From the NCBI GenBank assembly GCA_034411995.1, contig DAOUME010000013.1:62001-126000 (forward strand): a stretch of 64,000 nt of DNA, in the 5' to 3' direction. Position 1 is the stretch's first letter; the number at the start of each line of letters is the position of its first letter. The stretch is from JAUVXJ01 sp034411995 (GTDB taxonomy: Bacteria > Chloroflexota > Anaerolineae > UBA7937 > B3-Chlor). Below, piece by piece: positions 7,700 through 15,076 of this stretch. Position numbers and translations under genes: made by a program. Under the pieces are notes generated by a model that was not told where the DNA came from, searched no databases, and saw nothing but the letters and a program-made list of their open reading frames with translations.

Positions 7700-8347
7700 A
7701 TGACCACTGAACCGGGACCCTCGGCCAGCGACATCGTCTACCTCTTCGGGGATCGCTTCGCCAGCAAGCCTCGCATAGGTGGGGAGACGCTGCTCTATGG
7801 AGGCAGCAAGGTCAAGCTCGACGATCTGGCCAACACGCTCATGGTAGCCGCCTTCGCCGACCTGGCCAGCAAAGGATACGTGAGGCTGGAGGTTGTGGAG
7901 GGGAAGAAGCTGGGGCTCTTCACCTCGCGCGACGTGCAGGCAACTCGCCTCAGCACGTCCGCGGAGCCCCTCTACGGCCTGGAAGGGGCGATATGGAACC
8001 AGATCATCGACAACCCCAAAGAGGACCGCGTGCGCCCCATCGTCGCCCGGATCCTGGGGGGAGAGCGGCCGACCCCCTGGAGGGACATCACGAATGTGAC
8101 CAAGAACGGCCTGGCGGAGCAGGGCTACTTCAACGTGGAGAAGGAGGAGTTGCGCTTCCGTCCGGACAGGTATCACTGGTCGGCTAACGAGGAACTGATC
8201 CTCCTCCACGAGGGCAGGGTGGACCAGGTGAAGACCATGCTTTCCTCCCTGGAGGCAAGGGATTCCGCACTGTATAAACAGCTTGTGGAATCGGTGAAGA
8301 AGGGCATTCAGGCTATGGTGGAGCACCCGGACTACGACACCGACTAG
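7700..8347 (+). CDS. Hypothetical protein, possibly GPP34-like
   Basis: A 215-residue soluble protein with a clear RBS (AAGGAGTGCGAAAGGA). It is mixed alpha/beta with helical C-terminal half. The layout (LANTLMVAAFADLASKGYVRLE near residues 43-64, later NGLAEQGYFNVEKEELRF) faintly resembles GPP34 (Golgi phosphoprotein 3-like) proteins, but I do not recognise a diagnostic motif. It stands alone between csp units 2 and 3. Function unknown. Confidence 0.6.
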   Translation: MTTEPGPSASDIVYLFGDRFASKPRIGGETLLYGGSKVKLDDLANTLMVAAFADLASKGYVRLEVVEGKKLGLFTSRDVQATRLSTSAEPLYGLEGAIWNQIIDNPKEDRVRPIVARILGGERPTPWRDITNVTKNGLAEQGYFNVEKEELRFRPDRYHWSANEELILLHEGRVDQVKTMLSSLEARDSALYKQLVESVKKGIQAMVEHPDYDTD

Positions 8348-8469
8348 CCAGGCTGGGACCAGGGCCGACAGGCGTCTGCTGCTCCGTCCCGGGGACCCAT
8401 CGGGCTTGCGCGCGGCGTGGAGCGGCGGCGCGGACAATCTCCCACACCTGGCCAGCTTCGTCAACACAC

Positions 8470-8498
8470 TTGACAAGCATAGAGATTCATGGTATGTT
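8470..8498 (+). promoter_or_regulatory. Promoter of csp unit 3
   Basis: TTGACA (8470-8475), 17-nt spacer, TATGTT (8493-8498), extended TGG upstream. Confidence 0.78.
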
Positions 8499-8505
8499 TG
8501 GCGCA

Positions 8506-8669
8506 AGAAGGTACACACCGACACTGTCTGTCGCAGGTGGAAGTAGCTCTACCAGAGCTGTTTCCTCATCCTCGACTCAGCGGCGCGTTGTGTAAGTGCT
8601 GATCTCGATGGAGACTGAGGTTTCCTGAGGCACAGCCGCACCTTCTAATATGAGGAAAGGAGAGCAGCT
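8506..8669 (+). promoter_or_regulatory. Conserved structured leader of csp unit 3
   Basis: P1 here is 7 bp: AGAAGGT at 8506-8512 with ACCTTCT. P2 is TACACA/TGTGTA. The internal hairpin is a 6-bp AGCTCT/AGAGCT. In the alternative fold, AGCTG 8556-8560 pairs with CAGCT 8665-8669 and TTTCCTCAT 8561-8569 pairs perfectly with ATGAGGAAA 8650-8658, enclosing the GGAG of the Shine-Dalgarno in an internal loop. Confidence 0.7.
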
Positions 8670-8921
8670 ATGGCAGAGGAAAGGACCAAGGGGACGGTCA
8701 AGTGGTTTAGTGAGCGCAAGGGTTATGGGTTCATCACCCGCGAGGAAGGCAAGGACGTCTTCGTCCACTTCTCAGGCATTCGAGCTGGCGGGCCTCGTTC
8801 TCTGAACGAGGGCGATCAGGTGGAGTTCTCCATCGAGACCGACCAGCGCGGGCCGAGGGCGGTGGATCTGATCGTCACCGAGGCCGCTCCGCGACAGAGC
8901 TACGGCCGCGAGAGGTACTAG
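8670..8921 (+). CDS. csp: Cold-shock protein, copy 3
   Basis: 83-residue cold-shock protein with RNP1 KGYGFITR and RNP2 DVFVHFSGI; the C-terminus is two residues longer (SYGRERY) than in its paralogues. GGAAAGGAG precedes the start. Own promoter, leader and terminator. Confidence 0.97.
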   Translation: MAEERTKGTVKWFSERKGYGFITREEGKDVFVHFSGIRAGGPRSLNEGDQVEFSIETDQRGPRAVDLIVTEAAPRQSYGRERY

Positions 8922-8962
8922 GCCGGGGCTGAACGGCGCGACCTGGCGCCCACGATTACCAG

Positions 8963-8994
8963 AGAGCCTCAGGGCGGTGGCCCTGGGGCTCTTT
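8963..8994 (+). terminator. Terminator of csp unit 3
   Basis: AGAGCCTCAGGGC pairs with the CCCTGGGGCTCT arm, then TTTC. The rest of the gap to 9205 holds an imperfect CCTCCCCCTGGATGGGGGAGG palindrome near 9112-9132 and no gene. Confidence 0.8.
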
Positions 8995-9205
8995 CTATTC
9001 CACCAGATCCGGGCGGTCCCCGAGGACGCCCCAGGCATCACCAGATGGGAGATCACGCAGGGGTCAGACTGCGCCCGCCCCCCTTTCTGGAAGACCGCCA
9101 GGACTCATCTCCTCCCCCTGGATGGGGGAGGACAGAGGAGGGGGTGAATGCCCTACACCCAGGCTCGCTGACCCTCACCTCGCTTTCCCATCCTCACTTT
9201 CCCAT

Positions 9206-9234
9206 TTGACAAAACCGGTCATTTCTGGTACGCT
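9206..9234 (+). promoter_or_regulatory. Promoter of csp unit 4
   Basis: TTGACA (9206-9211), 17-nt spacer, TACGCT (9229-9234), extended TGG upstream. Confidence 0.75.
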
Positions 9235-9241
9235 TGATGGT

Positions 9242-9401
9242 GGAAGGTACACACTGACCCTGCTTCTCAGAGCGGGAAGAAGCTCATCGTGGCTGTTTTC
9301 CTCTTCTGGACTGCGCGGCGTTGTGTAAGTGCTGATCTTCATGGAAGCCTGGCTTGCTGACGCACAGCCGCACCTTCCAAATCTAGGAAAGGAGAGCAGC
9401 T
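9242..9401 (+). promoter_or_regulatory. Conserved structured leader of csp unit 4
   Basis: P1 is GGAAGGT (9242-9248) with ACCTTCC, a compensating extension relative to unit 3 (AGAAGGT/ACCTTCT). P2 is TACACA/TGTGTA. The internal hairpin is AGCT/GGCT using a U-G pair. In the alternative fold, GTGGCTG 9289-9295 pairs with CAGCTAT 9397-9403 and TTTCCT 9297-9302 with AGGAAA 9385-9390. Confidence 0.68.
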
Positions 9402-9647
9402 ATGTCAGAGCAAAGAGGCGAAGGCACCGTCAAGTGGTTCAATGCGGGCAAGGGCTACGGCTTCATCACGCGAGATGAGGGCAAAGACCTGTTCGTACAC
9501 TTCTCGGGCATTCGCGCCGGCGGACCTCGTTCGCTGAACGAGGGTGATAAGGTCGAGTTCTCTATCGAGCAAGACCAGCGTGGGCCCAGGGCCACCGACG
9601 TGGTGGTCACCGAGCCCGCTCCGCGCCAGAGCTTCGACCGCTACTAG
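9402..9647 (+). CDS. csp: Cold-shock protein, copy 4
   Basis: 81-residue cold-shock protein, N-terminus MSEQRGEGTVKWFNAGKGYG, with RNP1 KGYGFITR and RNP2 DLFVHFSGI. With copy 5 it forms a subgroup (SEQRG start, WFN, ATDVVVTE) distinct from copies 1-3. Own promoter and terminator. Confidence 0.97.
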   Translation: MSEQRGEGTVKWFNAGKGYGFITRDEGKDLFVHFSGIRAGGPRSLNEGDKVEFSIEQDQRGPRATDVVVTEPAPRQSFDRY

Positions 9648-9682
9648 GCCCTAGCCTGGGCGTGAGCTAACGCGCCAACGAG

Positions 9683-9715
9683 AGAGCCTCAGGGTGTGTA
9701 GCCTGAGGCTCTTTT
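9683..9715 (+). terminator. Terminator of csp unit 4
   Basis: 11-bp stem AGAGCCTCAGG / CCTGAGGCTCT followed by TTTT. The 3' untranslated stretch before it (GTGAGCTAACGC) is shared with csp unit 5. Confidence 0.9.
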
Positions 9716-9905
9716 CATGGCCTCGCTGCCTAGGACCAACCTCGAGCGGGTTCGACCCCAGCCCCTCGAACCCTGCAGCAGGGTGTGAAGAACGCCAGCG
9801 TCCCCCCGCACACCGCGCACCGAGCCTCTCCAGGGACCTGCTCCCTCGCCGATATCCAGCAGCCACGCACGACCTCCTTCCTCCGCTCAGCCACCAAGGT
9901 GCAAC

Positions 9906-9940
9906 TTGACCTTTGTAGTCTCTTGAGTTATAATGTAACT
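9906..9940 (+). promoter_or_regulatory. Promoter and likely autoregulatory operator of the Phd/VapC operon
   Basis: TTGACC (9906-9911), 17-nt spacer, TATAAT (9929-9934). The -10 box lies inside a perfect inverted repeat AGTTA-TAATG-TAACT (9926-9940), a natural site for repression by the antitoxin, as is usual for these operons. Confidence 0.75.
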
Positions 9941-9964
9941 ACAGTGACTAACGGAGGTGCGGAC

Positions 9965-10240
9965 ATGGGAGAGACTTCCGTAGGTATCAGGGAGCTGAAG
10001 TCCCGGCTGAGCGCCTATCTTCACCAGGTCAAAGGAGGCACGACCCTGCTCATCACCGAGCGCGGCAAGCCCATCGGCCGCATCGTGCCCCTCAGGCCAT
10101 CGCTGGAGGAGCGTATGGAGGAGTTGGTTGGGGCCGGTCTGGCCTCGTGGAATGGGCGCAGGCTGCCTCCCTACCGGCCTGTGGCCCACGCTCAGGGCCG
10201 AAGCACAGTCGCGGAGCTTCTACTGGAGGATCGGGAATGA
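9965..10240 (+). CDS. Phd/YefM-family antitoxin
   Basis: A 91-residue antitoxin. The N-terminal half has the Phd/YefM DNA-binding fold (VGIRELKSRLSAYLHQVKGGTTLLITERGKPIGRIVPL); the C-terminal tail is variable and would wrap the toxin. ATG at 9965 follows GGAGGTGCGGAC. It overlaps the toxin start by 4 nt. It is predicted to neutralise VapC and repress its own promoter. Confidence 0.92.
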   Translation: MGETSVGIRELKSRLSAYLHQVKGGTTLLITERGKPIGRIVPLRPSLEERMEELVGAGLASWNGRRLPPYRPVAHAQGRSTVAELLLEDRE

Positions 10241-10704
10241 TCCTCTACCTGGACGCCAGCTCGTTGGTCAAGCGGTACGTGGACGAGTGGGGCTCGGACG
10301 AGGTGGCCCGAGCCACCGAAAGGGCTACGCTGGTCGGTACGGTGGCCATCGCCCGCGTGGAGGTCTCGGCCGCCATGGCCAAGGCGGTCCGCCTCAACAT
10401 CCTCACCCGAAAGGAGGCCTCCAGGGGGCTCCGTGCGTTCAGGCAAGAATGGGCAGACTTCGTACAGTTGCAGGTCACAGACCTCCTCATCTCCCGCGCG
10501 GACGCGCTCGCCTGGGACCACGGTCTGCGAGGCTATGACGCGGTCCATCTGGCTGCTGCGTCTCTGTGGCAGGAAATGCTGACTGACGAGGTCACACTTT
10601 CTACCTTCGACCAGCGGCTGTGGACCACGGCGGGAGAGGTGGGCCTGGCCGTGCATCCCGAGGACCTCCCCGGCCTTCTCCTGAACTGGAGGGGACAGGG
10701 GTGA
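10237..10704 (+). CDS. vapC: VapC-like PIN-domain toxin ribonuclease
   Basis: A 155-residue PIN nuclease. The acidic metal-binding residues are visible: D6 (ILYLDASSLVKRY), E42 (ARVEVSAA), D101 (GYDAVHLAAA) and D125 (STFDQRL). VapC-type toxins cleave tRNA or rRNA. The ATG overlaps the antitoxin stop (ATGA), so the two are translationally coupled. Confidence 0.93.
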   Translation: MILYLDASSLVKRYVDEWGSDEVARATERATLVGTVAIARVEVSAAMAKAVRLNILTRKEASRGLRAFRQEWADFVQLQVTDLLISRADALAWDHGLRGYDAVHLAAASLWQEMLTDEVTLSTFDQRLWTTAGEVGLAVHPEDLPGLLLNWRGQG

Positions 10705-10729
10705 CGAGAGACCACGGCCGCCACCCCAC

Positions 10730-10760
10730 GGCCTCAAGTAGAGACGCTGAGGCCCCTTTC
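10730..10760 (+). terminator. Terminator of the Phd/VapC operon
   Basis: GGCCTCA (10730-10736) / TGAGGCC (10748-10754) with an 11-nt loop, followed by CCTTTCC. Confidence 0.65.
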
Positions 10761-10940
10761 CTTCCTGGGCCGAGCTCAGATCCTCGCTCCGGTCCTCTGT
10801 GGACGAGCCGCCCCAGTCCCTTGCATCCGGCAGATGGAGATGATATCATGGGTTCAGGTCTGCGCGTGGGACCCGGTCCCCCACCTCTACGGCCTGGGCG
10901 CCAGGAATGGCCAGGCCACGGGGCACGCGGCCGAGGAGCG

Positions 10941-11190
10941 ATGGGCACTCTGTCGCGCGACACGCACCCCGACGCAGAGCGTAAGCAGATCGAGTTGCTT
11001 CGCGATATGCCTTCCTGGCGCAGGCTGGAACTGGCGGTCCAGATGACCCAGGCCTGCTACTCGCTAGCCCTGGCCGGGCTGAGGCATCGCCACCCCGAGG
11101 CCAGCGCCGCCGAGCTGGACCGGCGCCTGGCAGATGTTGATGCTGGGCGCCGAGCTGGCTGCTCGCGTCTACGGCCCCTGGCCAGACTAG
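10941..11190 (+). pseudogene. Frameshifted small helical protein
   Basis: The ATG frame reads ELLRDMPSWRRLELAVQMTQACYSLALAGLRHRHPEASAAELDRRLAD, then loses sense. Reading on in another frame from about 11132 gives MLMLGAELAARVYGPWPD and a stop at 11190, the expected end for this family. Intact homologues are, to my knowledge, small helical partners encoded just before a nucleotidyltransferase-like gene, which is also what follows here. A sequencing error cannot be excluded, but the next gene is decayed as well. Confidence 0.6.
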
Positions 11191-11197
11191 GAGGTGC

Positions 11198-11368
11198 ATG
11201 GTGCCTCCCGATCCCCTGGCCGTGACCCTCACGGTGGTGCACGTCCTGGAATCACTCCACATCCCGTACCTGATCACGGGCTCCCTGGCCAGCGCCGTGT
11301 TTGGCCTGGCCAGGTCCAGCGTGGGCGCCGACCTCCTGGAGCGTGCGCTGGAGGACGCCGGGGGATAG
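11198..11368 (+). pseudogene. Internally deleted nucleotidyltransferase-like gene
   Basis: A 56-codon remnant. The start resembles the N-terminus of nucleotidyltransferase-like (AbiEii/DUF6036-type) proteins: VVHVLESLHIPYLITGSLASAVFGLAR, including the GS motif. It then jumps to a C-terminal-like LLERALEDAGG and stops. The middle of the gene, with the catalytic Asp residues, is missing. AGGAGGTGC upstream is intact. Likely a dead toxin-like partner of the preceding frameshifted gene. Confidence 0.6.
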
Positions 11369-11454
11369 CCGGCCTCGCGTGCCCCGCAGGGCCGAGGCCG
11401 TTGCTCACGGCGCCAGAGATGCCCCAGGGCGTTCTTCGCCACATTTCAGCCGAC

Positions 11455-11483
11455 TTGACAATTATGGAAATCGCGCGTACACT
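11455..11483 (+). promoter_or_regulatory. Promoter of csp unit 5
   Basis: TTGACA (11455-11460), 17-nt spacer, TACACT (11478-11483). The only one of the five without an extended -10 TG. Confidence 0.76.
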
Positions 11484-11490
11484 TAGACTA

Positions 11491-11653
11491 AGAAGGTACA
11501 CACTGACCTTGCTATCGCAGATGGAACAGGCTCTACCGTAGCTGATTTCTCATCCTCGACTGCGCGGCGATGTGTAAGTGGGGAATCCAGAGGGGAGCGC
11601 AGGCTTCCCGAGGCACAGCCGCACCTTCAAGCCCAGGAAAGGAGAAAGCAGCT
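11491..11653 (+). promoter_or_regulatory. Conserved structured leader of csp unit 5
   Basis: P1 GAAGGT/ACCTTC and P2 TACACA/TGTGTA are kept; the internal hairpin is GGCT/AGCT. The variable hairpin is GGGGAGC/GCTTCCC. In the alternative fold, GTAGCTG 11538-11544 pairs with CAGCTAT 11649-11655 and TTTCTC 11546-11551 with GAGAAA 11642-11647, separated by a single A-G mismatch. Confidence 0.7.
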
Positions 11654-11899
11654 ATGTCAGAGCAAAGAGGCGTAGGCACCGTCAAGTGGTTCAACGGCGG
11701 CAAGGGCTTCGGCTTCATCACCCGTGATGAGGGCAAGGACTTGTTCGTCCACTTCTCGGGCATCCGCGCTGGTGGACCCCGTTCGTTGAACGAAGGCGAC
11801 AAGGTCGAGTTCGCCATCGAACAGGATCAGCGTGGGCCGAGAGCCACCGATGTGGTGGTGACCGAGTCCGTTCCGCGCCAGAGCTTCGGCCGATACTAG
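11654..11899 (+). CDS. csp: Cold-shock protein, copy 5
   Basis: 81-residue cold-shock protein with RNP1 KGFGFITR (Phe replacing Tyr) and RNP2 DLFVHFSGI. Closest to copy 4. AGGAAAGGAG precedes the start. Own promoter, leader and terminator. Confidence 0.97.
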   Translation: MSEQRGVGTVKWFNGGKGFGFITRDEGKDLFVHFSGIRAGGPRSLNEGDKVEFAIEQDQRGPRATDVVVTESVPRQSFGRY

Positions 11900-11935
11900 G
11901 CCTTAGCTTACGCGTGAGCTAACACGATCACGAGA

Positions 11936-11970
11936 GGGCCTCAGGGTTAGTTCCCCGAGGCCCTTTTCTT
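11936..11970 (+). terminator. Terminator of csp unit 5
   Basis: GGGCCTC (11936-11942) / GAGGCCC (11957-11963) stem followed by TTTTCTTT. Confidence 0.82.
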
Positions 11971-11991
11971 TCCCCTGGGCAGCATTTCCTA

Positions 11992-12020
11992 TTGACTCCG
12001 GTTCCAATTAGCGCTATAAT
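11992..12020 (+). promoter_or_regulatory. Promoter of the HicBA operon
   Basis: TTGACT (11992-11997), 17-nt spacer, TATAAT (12015-12020). The roughly 220 nt between it and hicB hold no convincing gene; a 20-codon ORF (12153-12215, RIDHHQPGVRIIELAGQG) is visible there but not recognised. Confidence 0.7.
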
Positions 12021-12242
12021 GGACAGGGAGCAGGCAGCCGGACTTCGTCTCCACTTCGCTTCAACCGGACCACGCATGGGAAAGTGACCACGACCCTTGC
12101 CGGGCATACCCGCGGCGAACCCAGCGCCTGTGACACTTCTGGGTTGGGGACCGATGATGCGCATTGACCACCATCAGCCTGGCGTCCGGATCATCGAACT
12201 GGCCGGGCAAGGATGACAGACGATGCCAATCCAGGAGCAACC

Positions 12243-12413
12243 ATGAAAAGGTCGTTCACCGTGGTGATAGAGCGAGACCCCGAAAGTAGTTGGCTGGTGG
12301 GTGAGGTCGTGGAGCTGCCTGGCTGCTACACCCAGGCGGCTGACCTGCCTGGCTTGGAAGCAAACGTCGAGGAAGCGATTCGGGCGTATCTCAAGACCGC
12401 CCAGCCAGAGTAA
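12243..12413 (+). CDS. hicB: HicB-like antitoxin
   Basis: A 56-residue HicB-fold protein: FTVVIERDPESSWLVGEVVELPGCYTQAADLPGLEANVEEAIRAYL, with the LPGC motif typical of the family. ATG at 12243 follows CCAGGAGCAACC; an in-frame ATG at 12213 is less likely. It lacks a C-terminal DNA-binding extension, so it is a short HicB. It lies 44 nt before hicA; antitoxin-first order is a known variant. Confidence 0.85.
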   Translation: MKRSFTVVIERDPESSWLVGEVVELPGCYTQAADLPGLEANVEEAIRAYLKTAQPE

Positions 12414-12457
12414 CCACTGCCTGACTTCGTCGGCACCTGGCGGGTGGAGGTGACCGC

Positions 12458-12691
12458 TTGACCCGCCTGCGTCTGGTTCCCTACCGCCAGTCGAGCAAGG
12501 GGGCCGAGGCAGCGGGGTTTGACTGGGTTCGGCGTGAGGGGAGCCACAGTACCCCCCGCAATGGGGAGGGTCGCATCGTAGTGATTCCCGACCACGGCTC
12601 CCAGGTCATCGTGCGGCCGCTGCTGCGCAAGATCCTGCGGGATCTGGGGCTAAGCGCAGAGGAATACCACGACATCCTGGACAAGCTGTGA
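12458..12691 (+). CDS. hicA: HicA-like mRNA interferase toxin
   Basis: A 77-residue double-stranded-RNA-binding-fold toxin. It matches the HicA pattern: KGAEAAGFDWVRREGSH with the catalytic histidine at about residue 30, then GRIVVIPDHGSQVIVRPLLRKILRDLGLSAEEY. The start is TTG at 12458, since the only nearby upstream GTG leads into a stop. Partner of the HicB-like antitoxin just upstream. Confidence 0.85.
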   Translation: MTRLRLVPYRQSSKGAEAAGFDWVRREGSHSTPRNGEGRIVVIPDHGSQVIVRPLLRKILRDLGLSAEEYHDILDKL

Positions 12692-12842
12692 TGGGCCGCT
12701 CTGCAAGACCGCTGGCTGTTTGTTCGATGGATGATGTCGCCGGCGGCCAATCGACGGGGCAAGTCGAAAGACGTGGCCCAATCCTCACCACACACTAGCG
12801 CCTACCTTCAATCCTCGATCTGTTCTCACCACAGGAGGGGGA

Positions 12843-13319
12843 GTGGAACACGACTTGGCGGAAACGGCGGAAGGCATCCTCCGGCGCTGGCTGCCCGCGC
12901 TGCTGGAGGGCCTCGATCAGATCACCGACGAAGAACAGCGGATCAAGATCCTGGAGTTCTGCGGCCGCGCCTGCGCGGAGCACGACTTCGAGGAACTGGC
13001 CAGGATCAAAGAGGAAGCCCGGGACAGGGAGCACCTCCTCCAGTTGATCAACGAGAGGATCAAGTGGTGCGGCGAATGGGTGTGGGAGGACGGCCGGATC
13101 CGCACCGTCTGTCCCGCCTGCGGCTGTCCGCTGGTGGTGGAGGGGTGCGTCCAGCGTTGTCCCACCTTCTGTCTCTGCTCCCGGGGCTGGGTCAAGGCGA
13201 TATTCACCGAAGCCCTGGGGGAGGAGGTGGACGTGGAGCTGCTCCAGGCCATCGGGAGGGGCGACGAGTGTTGTGAGTTCCTGGTCAGTCCCAGGCCTGA
13301 CGGATCTCGCCATGCGTAG
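12843..13319 (+). CDS. Cysteine-rich protein of unknown function
   Basis: 158 residues with a helical N-terminal half and a cysteine-rich C-terminal half: CPACGCPLVVEGCVQRCPTFCLCSRGWVKAIF, then EVDVELLQAIGRGDECCEF. The final AIGRGDECCEF pattern recurs in several small ligand-binding or metal-dependent domains, but I do not assign a function. GTG start with GGAGGGG upstream. Two decayed copies of its 3' half lie at 14876-15055 and 16837-16925. Confidence 0.75.
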   Translation: MEHDLAETAEGILRRWLPALLEGLDQITDEEQRIKILEFCGRACAEHDFEELARIKEEARDREHLLQLINERIKWCGEWVWEDGRIRTVCPACGCPLVVEGCVQRCPTFCLCSRGWVKAIFTEALGEEVDVELLQAIGRGDECCEFLVSPRPDGSRHA

Positions 13320-13374
13320 GGGCACGGCGCGGGGTGCCCGGCGCCCGTCCCGCGAACACACCGCGTGCCGAGGC

Positions 13375-13403
13375 TTGTCTTTGAGCAAAGCCGGTAGCAT
13401 AAT
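13375..13403 (+). promoter_or_regulatory. Probable promoter of the DUF433/DUF5615 pair
   Basis: TTGTCT (13375-13380), 17-nt spacer, CATAAT (13398-13403), 41 nt before the first gene. Confidence 0.5.
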
Positions 13404-13444
13404 ACAACCAGTGTGACTTATCCTGGAACGGCGAGGAGGTTTTC

Positions 13445-13771
13445 ATGAGCGCCCCTGTGCGCACGGAATACCGCCACATCACCCAAGTCCCCGGTGTATG
13501 CGGTGGCCGACCGGTCATCAAAGGCACCCGGACGGCGGTGAAGGCAGTCGTAGGTTACTACAAGATGGGCCTCACCGTGGAGGAGATCTTAGAGGGCCTG
13601 CCCCACCTGACGCCCGCTCAGGTCTACGAAGCCCTCAGCTACTACCACGAGCACCAGGCCGAGATAGAGCAGGACATCGAAGAGAGCCGCGTCCAGCACC
13701 TCATAGACGGCTACGGTCTAAGAACCACCAGCGACGGTCGCATCGTAACCGAGGAAGGCAGTGGCCGCTGA
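13445..13771 (+). CDS. DUF433 protein, predicted antitoxin
   Basis: 108 residues with the DUF433 signature: ITQVPGVCGGRPVIKGTRTAVKAVVGYY...GLTVEEILEGLPHLTPAQVYEALSYYHEHQAEIEQDI. DUF433 proteins carry a winged-helix/VapB-like fold and pair with DUF5615 PIN-like proteins, as here. The RBS is GGCGAGGAGG. Its 3' end overlaps the partner by 11 nt. Confidence 0.9.
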   Translation: MSAPVRTEYRHITQVPGVCGGRPVIKGTRTAVKAVVGYYKMGLTVEEILEGLPHLTPAQVYEALSYYHEHQAEIEQDIEESRVQHLIDGYGLRTTSDGRIVTEEGSGR

Positions 13772-14129
13772 GCCCCCTCTCTTTTGCCGTCTGTACCTAG
13801 ATGAGGATGTCCACAGGCGTGTGGCCGCTGCCCTCCGACTACGCCATTTTGACGTGGTGAGCGCTCACGAGGCGCGGCGCTGGGGACTGACCGACGAGGA
13901 GCAATTGCGCTACGCCGCAACCGAAGGACGCACCCTCTTCACCTACAATGCCGCTGACTACGTAAAACTGCACCTGGAGTGGCTAAGGAGTGGCCAGCAA
14001 CACCAGGGCATTGTGGTCTCGGATCAACTCCCCGTCGGCGAAACGGTGCGCCGACTGCTGAGGTTGCTGAATCGCGTGCCAGCCGACGAGATGCGGAACC
14101 AGCTCCGCTGGCTCCAGGCCTTCAGGTAG
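13761..14129 (+). CDS. DUF5615 PIN-like protein, predicted toxin nuclease
   Basis: 122 residues with the DUF5615/Mut7-C-like layout: FCRLYLDEDVHRRVAAALRLRHFDVVSAHEA, then AATEGRTLFTYNAADYVKLH. Conserved acidic residues (DED near residues 14-16 and AAD near 66) match the PIN-like active site. GTG start inside the DUF433 gene; translational coupling is expected. Confidence 0.88.
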   Translation: MAAEPPLFCRLYLDEDVHRRVAAALRLRHFDVVSAHEARRWGLTDEEQLRYAATEGRTLFTYNAADYVKLHLEWLRSGQQHQGIVVSDQLPVGETVRRLLRLLNRVPADEMRNQLRWLQAFR

Positions 14130-14200
14130 CGTGGATCACCCGGTCCGCCACGGCACAGCGGACCTGCCCGAAGCCAGACCTCCGGGGCCTTCTCATGCGC

Positions 14201-14225
14201 AGGGGCACGGCATGCCGCACCCTCC
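14201..14225. repeat. Degenerate REP palindrome
   Basis: AGGGGCACGGCATGCCGCAC matches the REP core seen at 24712, 25140 and 25573 but the second arm is eroded. It lies in the gap after the DUF5615 gene. A further partial copy (GTAGGGGCACGGCGC) is at about 13318. Confidence 0.6.
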
Positions 14226-14281
14226 CTCCCGGGCGGGGTGACAGTGGGGACAGTACAGTGAGCGAGGGCGTTCAGCACACT

Positions 14282-14799
14282 ATGCAGACGGAGGAGGAAC
14301 TGGTCGCCGAATTGGACCTACTGGGGATCCGCTATCTGTCGCGCCAGTCGTCGTATCGGGCCAGCCAGGTACGCCCGCCCGAGGCGTTGTTGGCCGACCT
14401 GGTTCGACAGCCCAGCGCCCGCGTCCGGGCCGCGGTGATCGCCGTCCTGCTGGCTCACCCGAGTACGCCGACGGAATCCCCGCAGCGCTCGAGCGTTTGT
14501 TGCCGGTCGAGCGACTAACCCTCCAGTCGTTCTATGAGGCAGCGGTGCTCCTGCAACAGAAGCACGCCCATCGCCTGCGGGAGCTGATGGGCGCGCGGTG
14601 GCGCCCCTTGCCCCGTCTGTCCGAACACATGCCCGAACTGAGCTTGCCGGACGATGGTACGCCGGATGAAGCGCTGGCCTCCCTCGGACGCGAGCACCAG
14701 CGCTGGTCGGGGAGCAAGGTGAACTGGACGCGGACCTACGAGCAGGTGGCACGACAGTTGATGCGCCGCTGGGAGATGGAAAGGGAATGGAAGCCCTGA
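14282..14799 (+). pseudogene. Frameshifted gene of unknown function
   Basis: The ATG frame (TEEELVAELDLLGIRYLSRQ, then LVRQPSARVRAAVIAVLLAHP) runs into nonsense after about 14460. Another frame continues the same protein: YADGIPAALERLLPVERLTLQSFYEAAVLLQQKHAHRLRELMGARW and ends at 14799. One frameshift separates the two halves. The family is not firmly recognised; it looks like an accessory protein found near nucleotidyltransferase-type toxins. Confidence 0.6.
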
Positions 14800-14875
14800 G
14801 GGCCGCCAGCATGGAAACGCCCCTCCAGCGTCTGGGAGGGATGAGCATGAACCAACAAGGTTCGCACACGCTGGT

Positions 14876-15055
14876 CGCGGCTGTCCCCTGGTGGTGGCGG
14901 GGCACGCGAAGCATAATCCCACCTTGTGCCTCTGCTCCCGGGGGTGGGTCAAGGCCATATTCGGGGAGGCCCTGGGGGAAGAGGTGGACGTGGAGCTGGT
15001 CCAGGCCATCGGCCCGGGGGGACGAGTGCTGTGAGTTCGTGGCCGGTGCGAGACC
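14876..15055 (+). pseudogene. Decayed 3' fragment of the cysteine-rich gene, copy A
   Basis: DNA from CGGCTGTCCCCTGGTGGTGG to GTGCTGTGAGTTCGTGG parallels about 13120-13290 of the intact gene, including the stretch encoding LCSRGWVKAIFGEALGEEVDVELVQAIG. A small indel breaks the frame before the terminal CCEF. No start remains. Confidence 0.8.
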
Positions 15056-15076
15056 TCCCAGACCGGAGCGAGGCGG

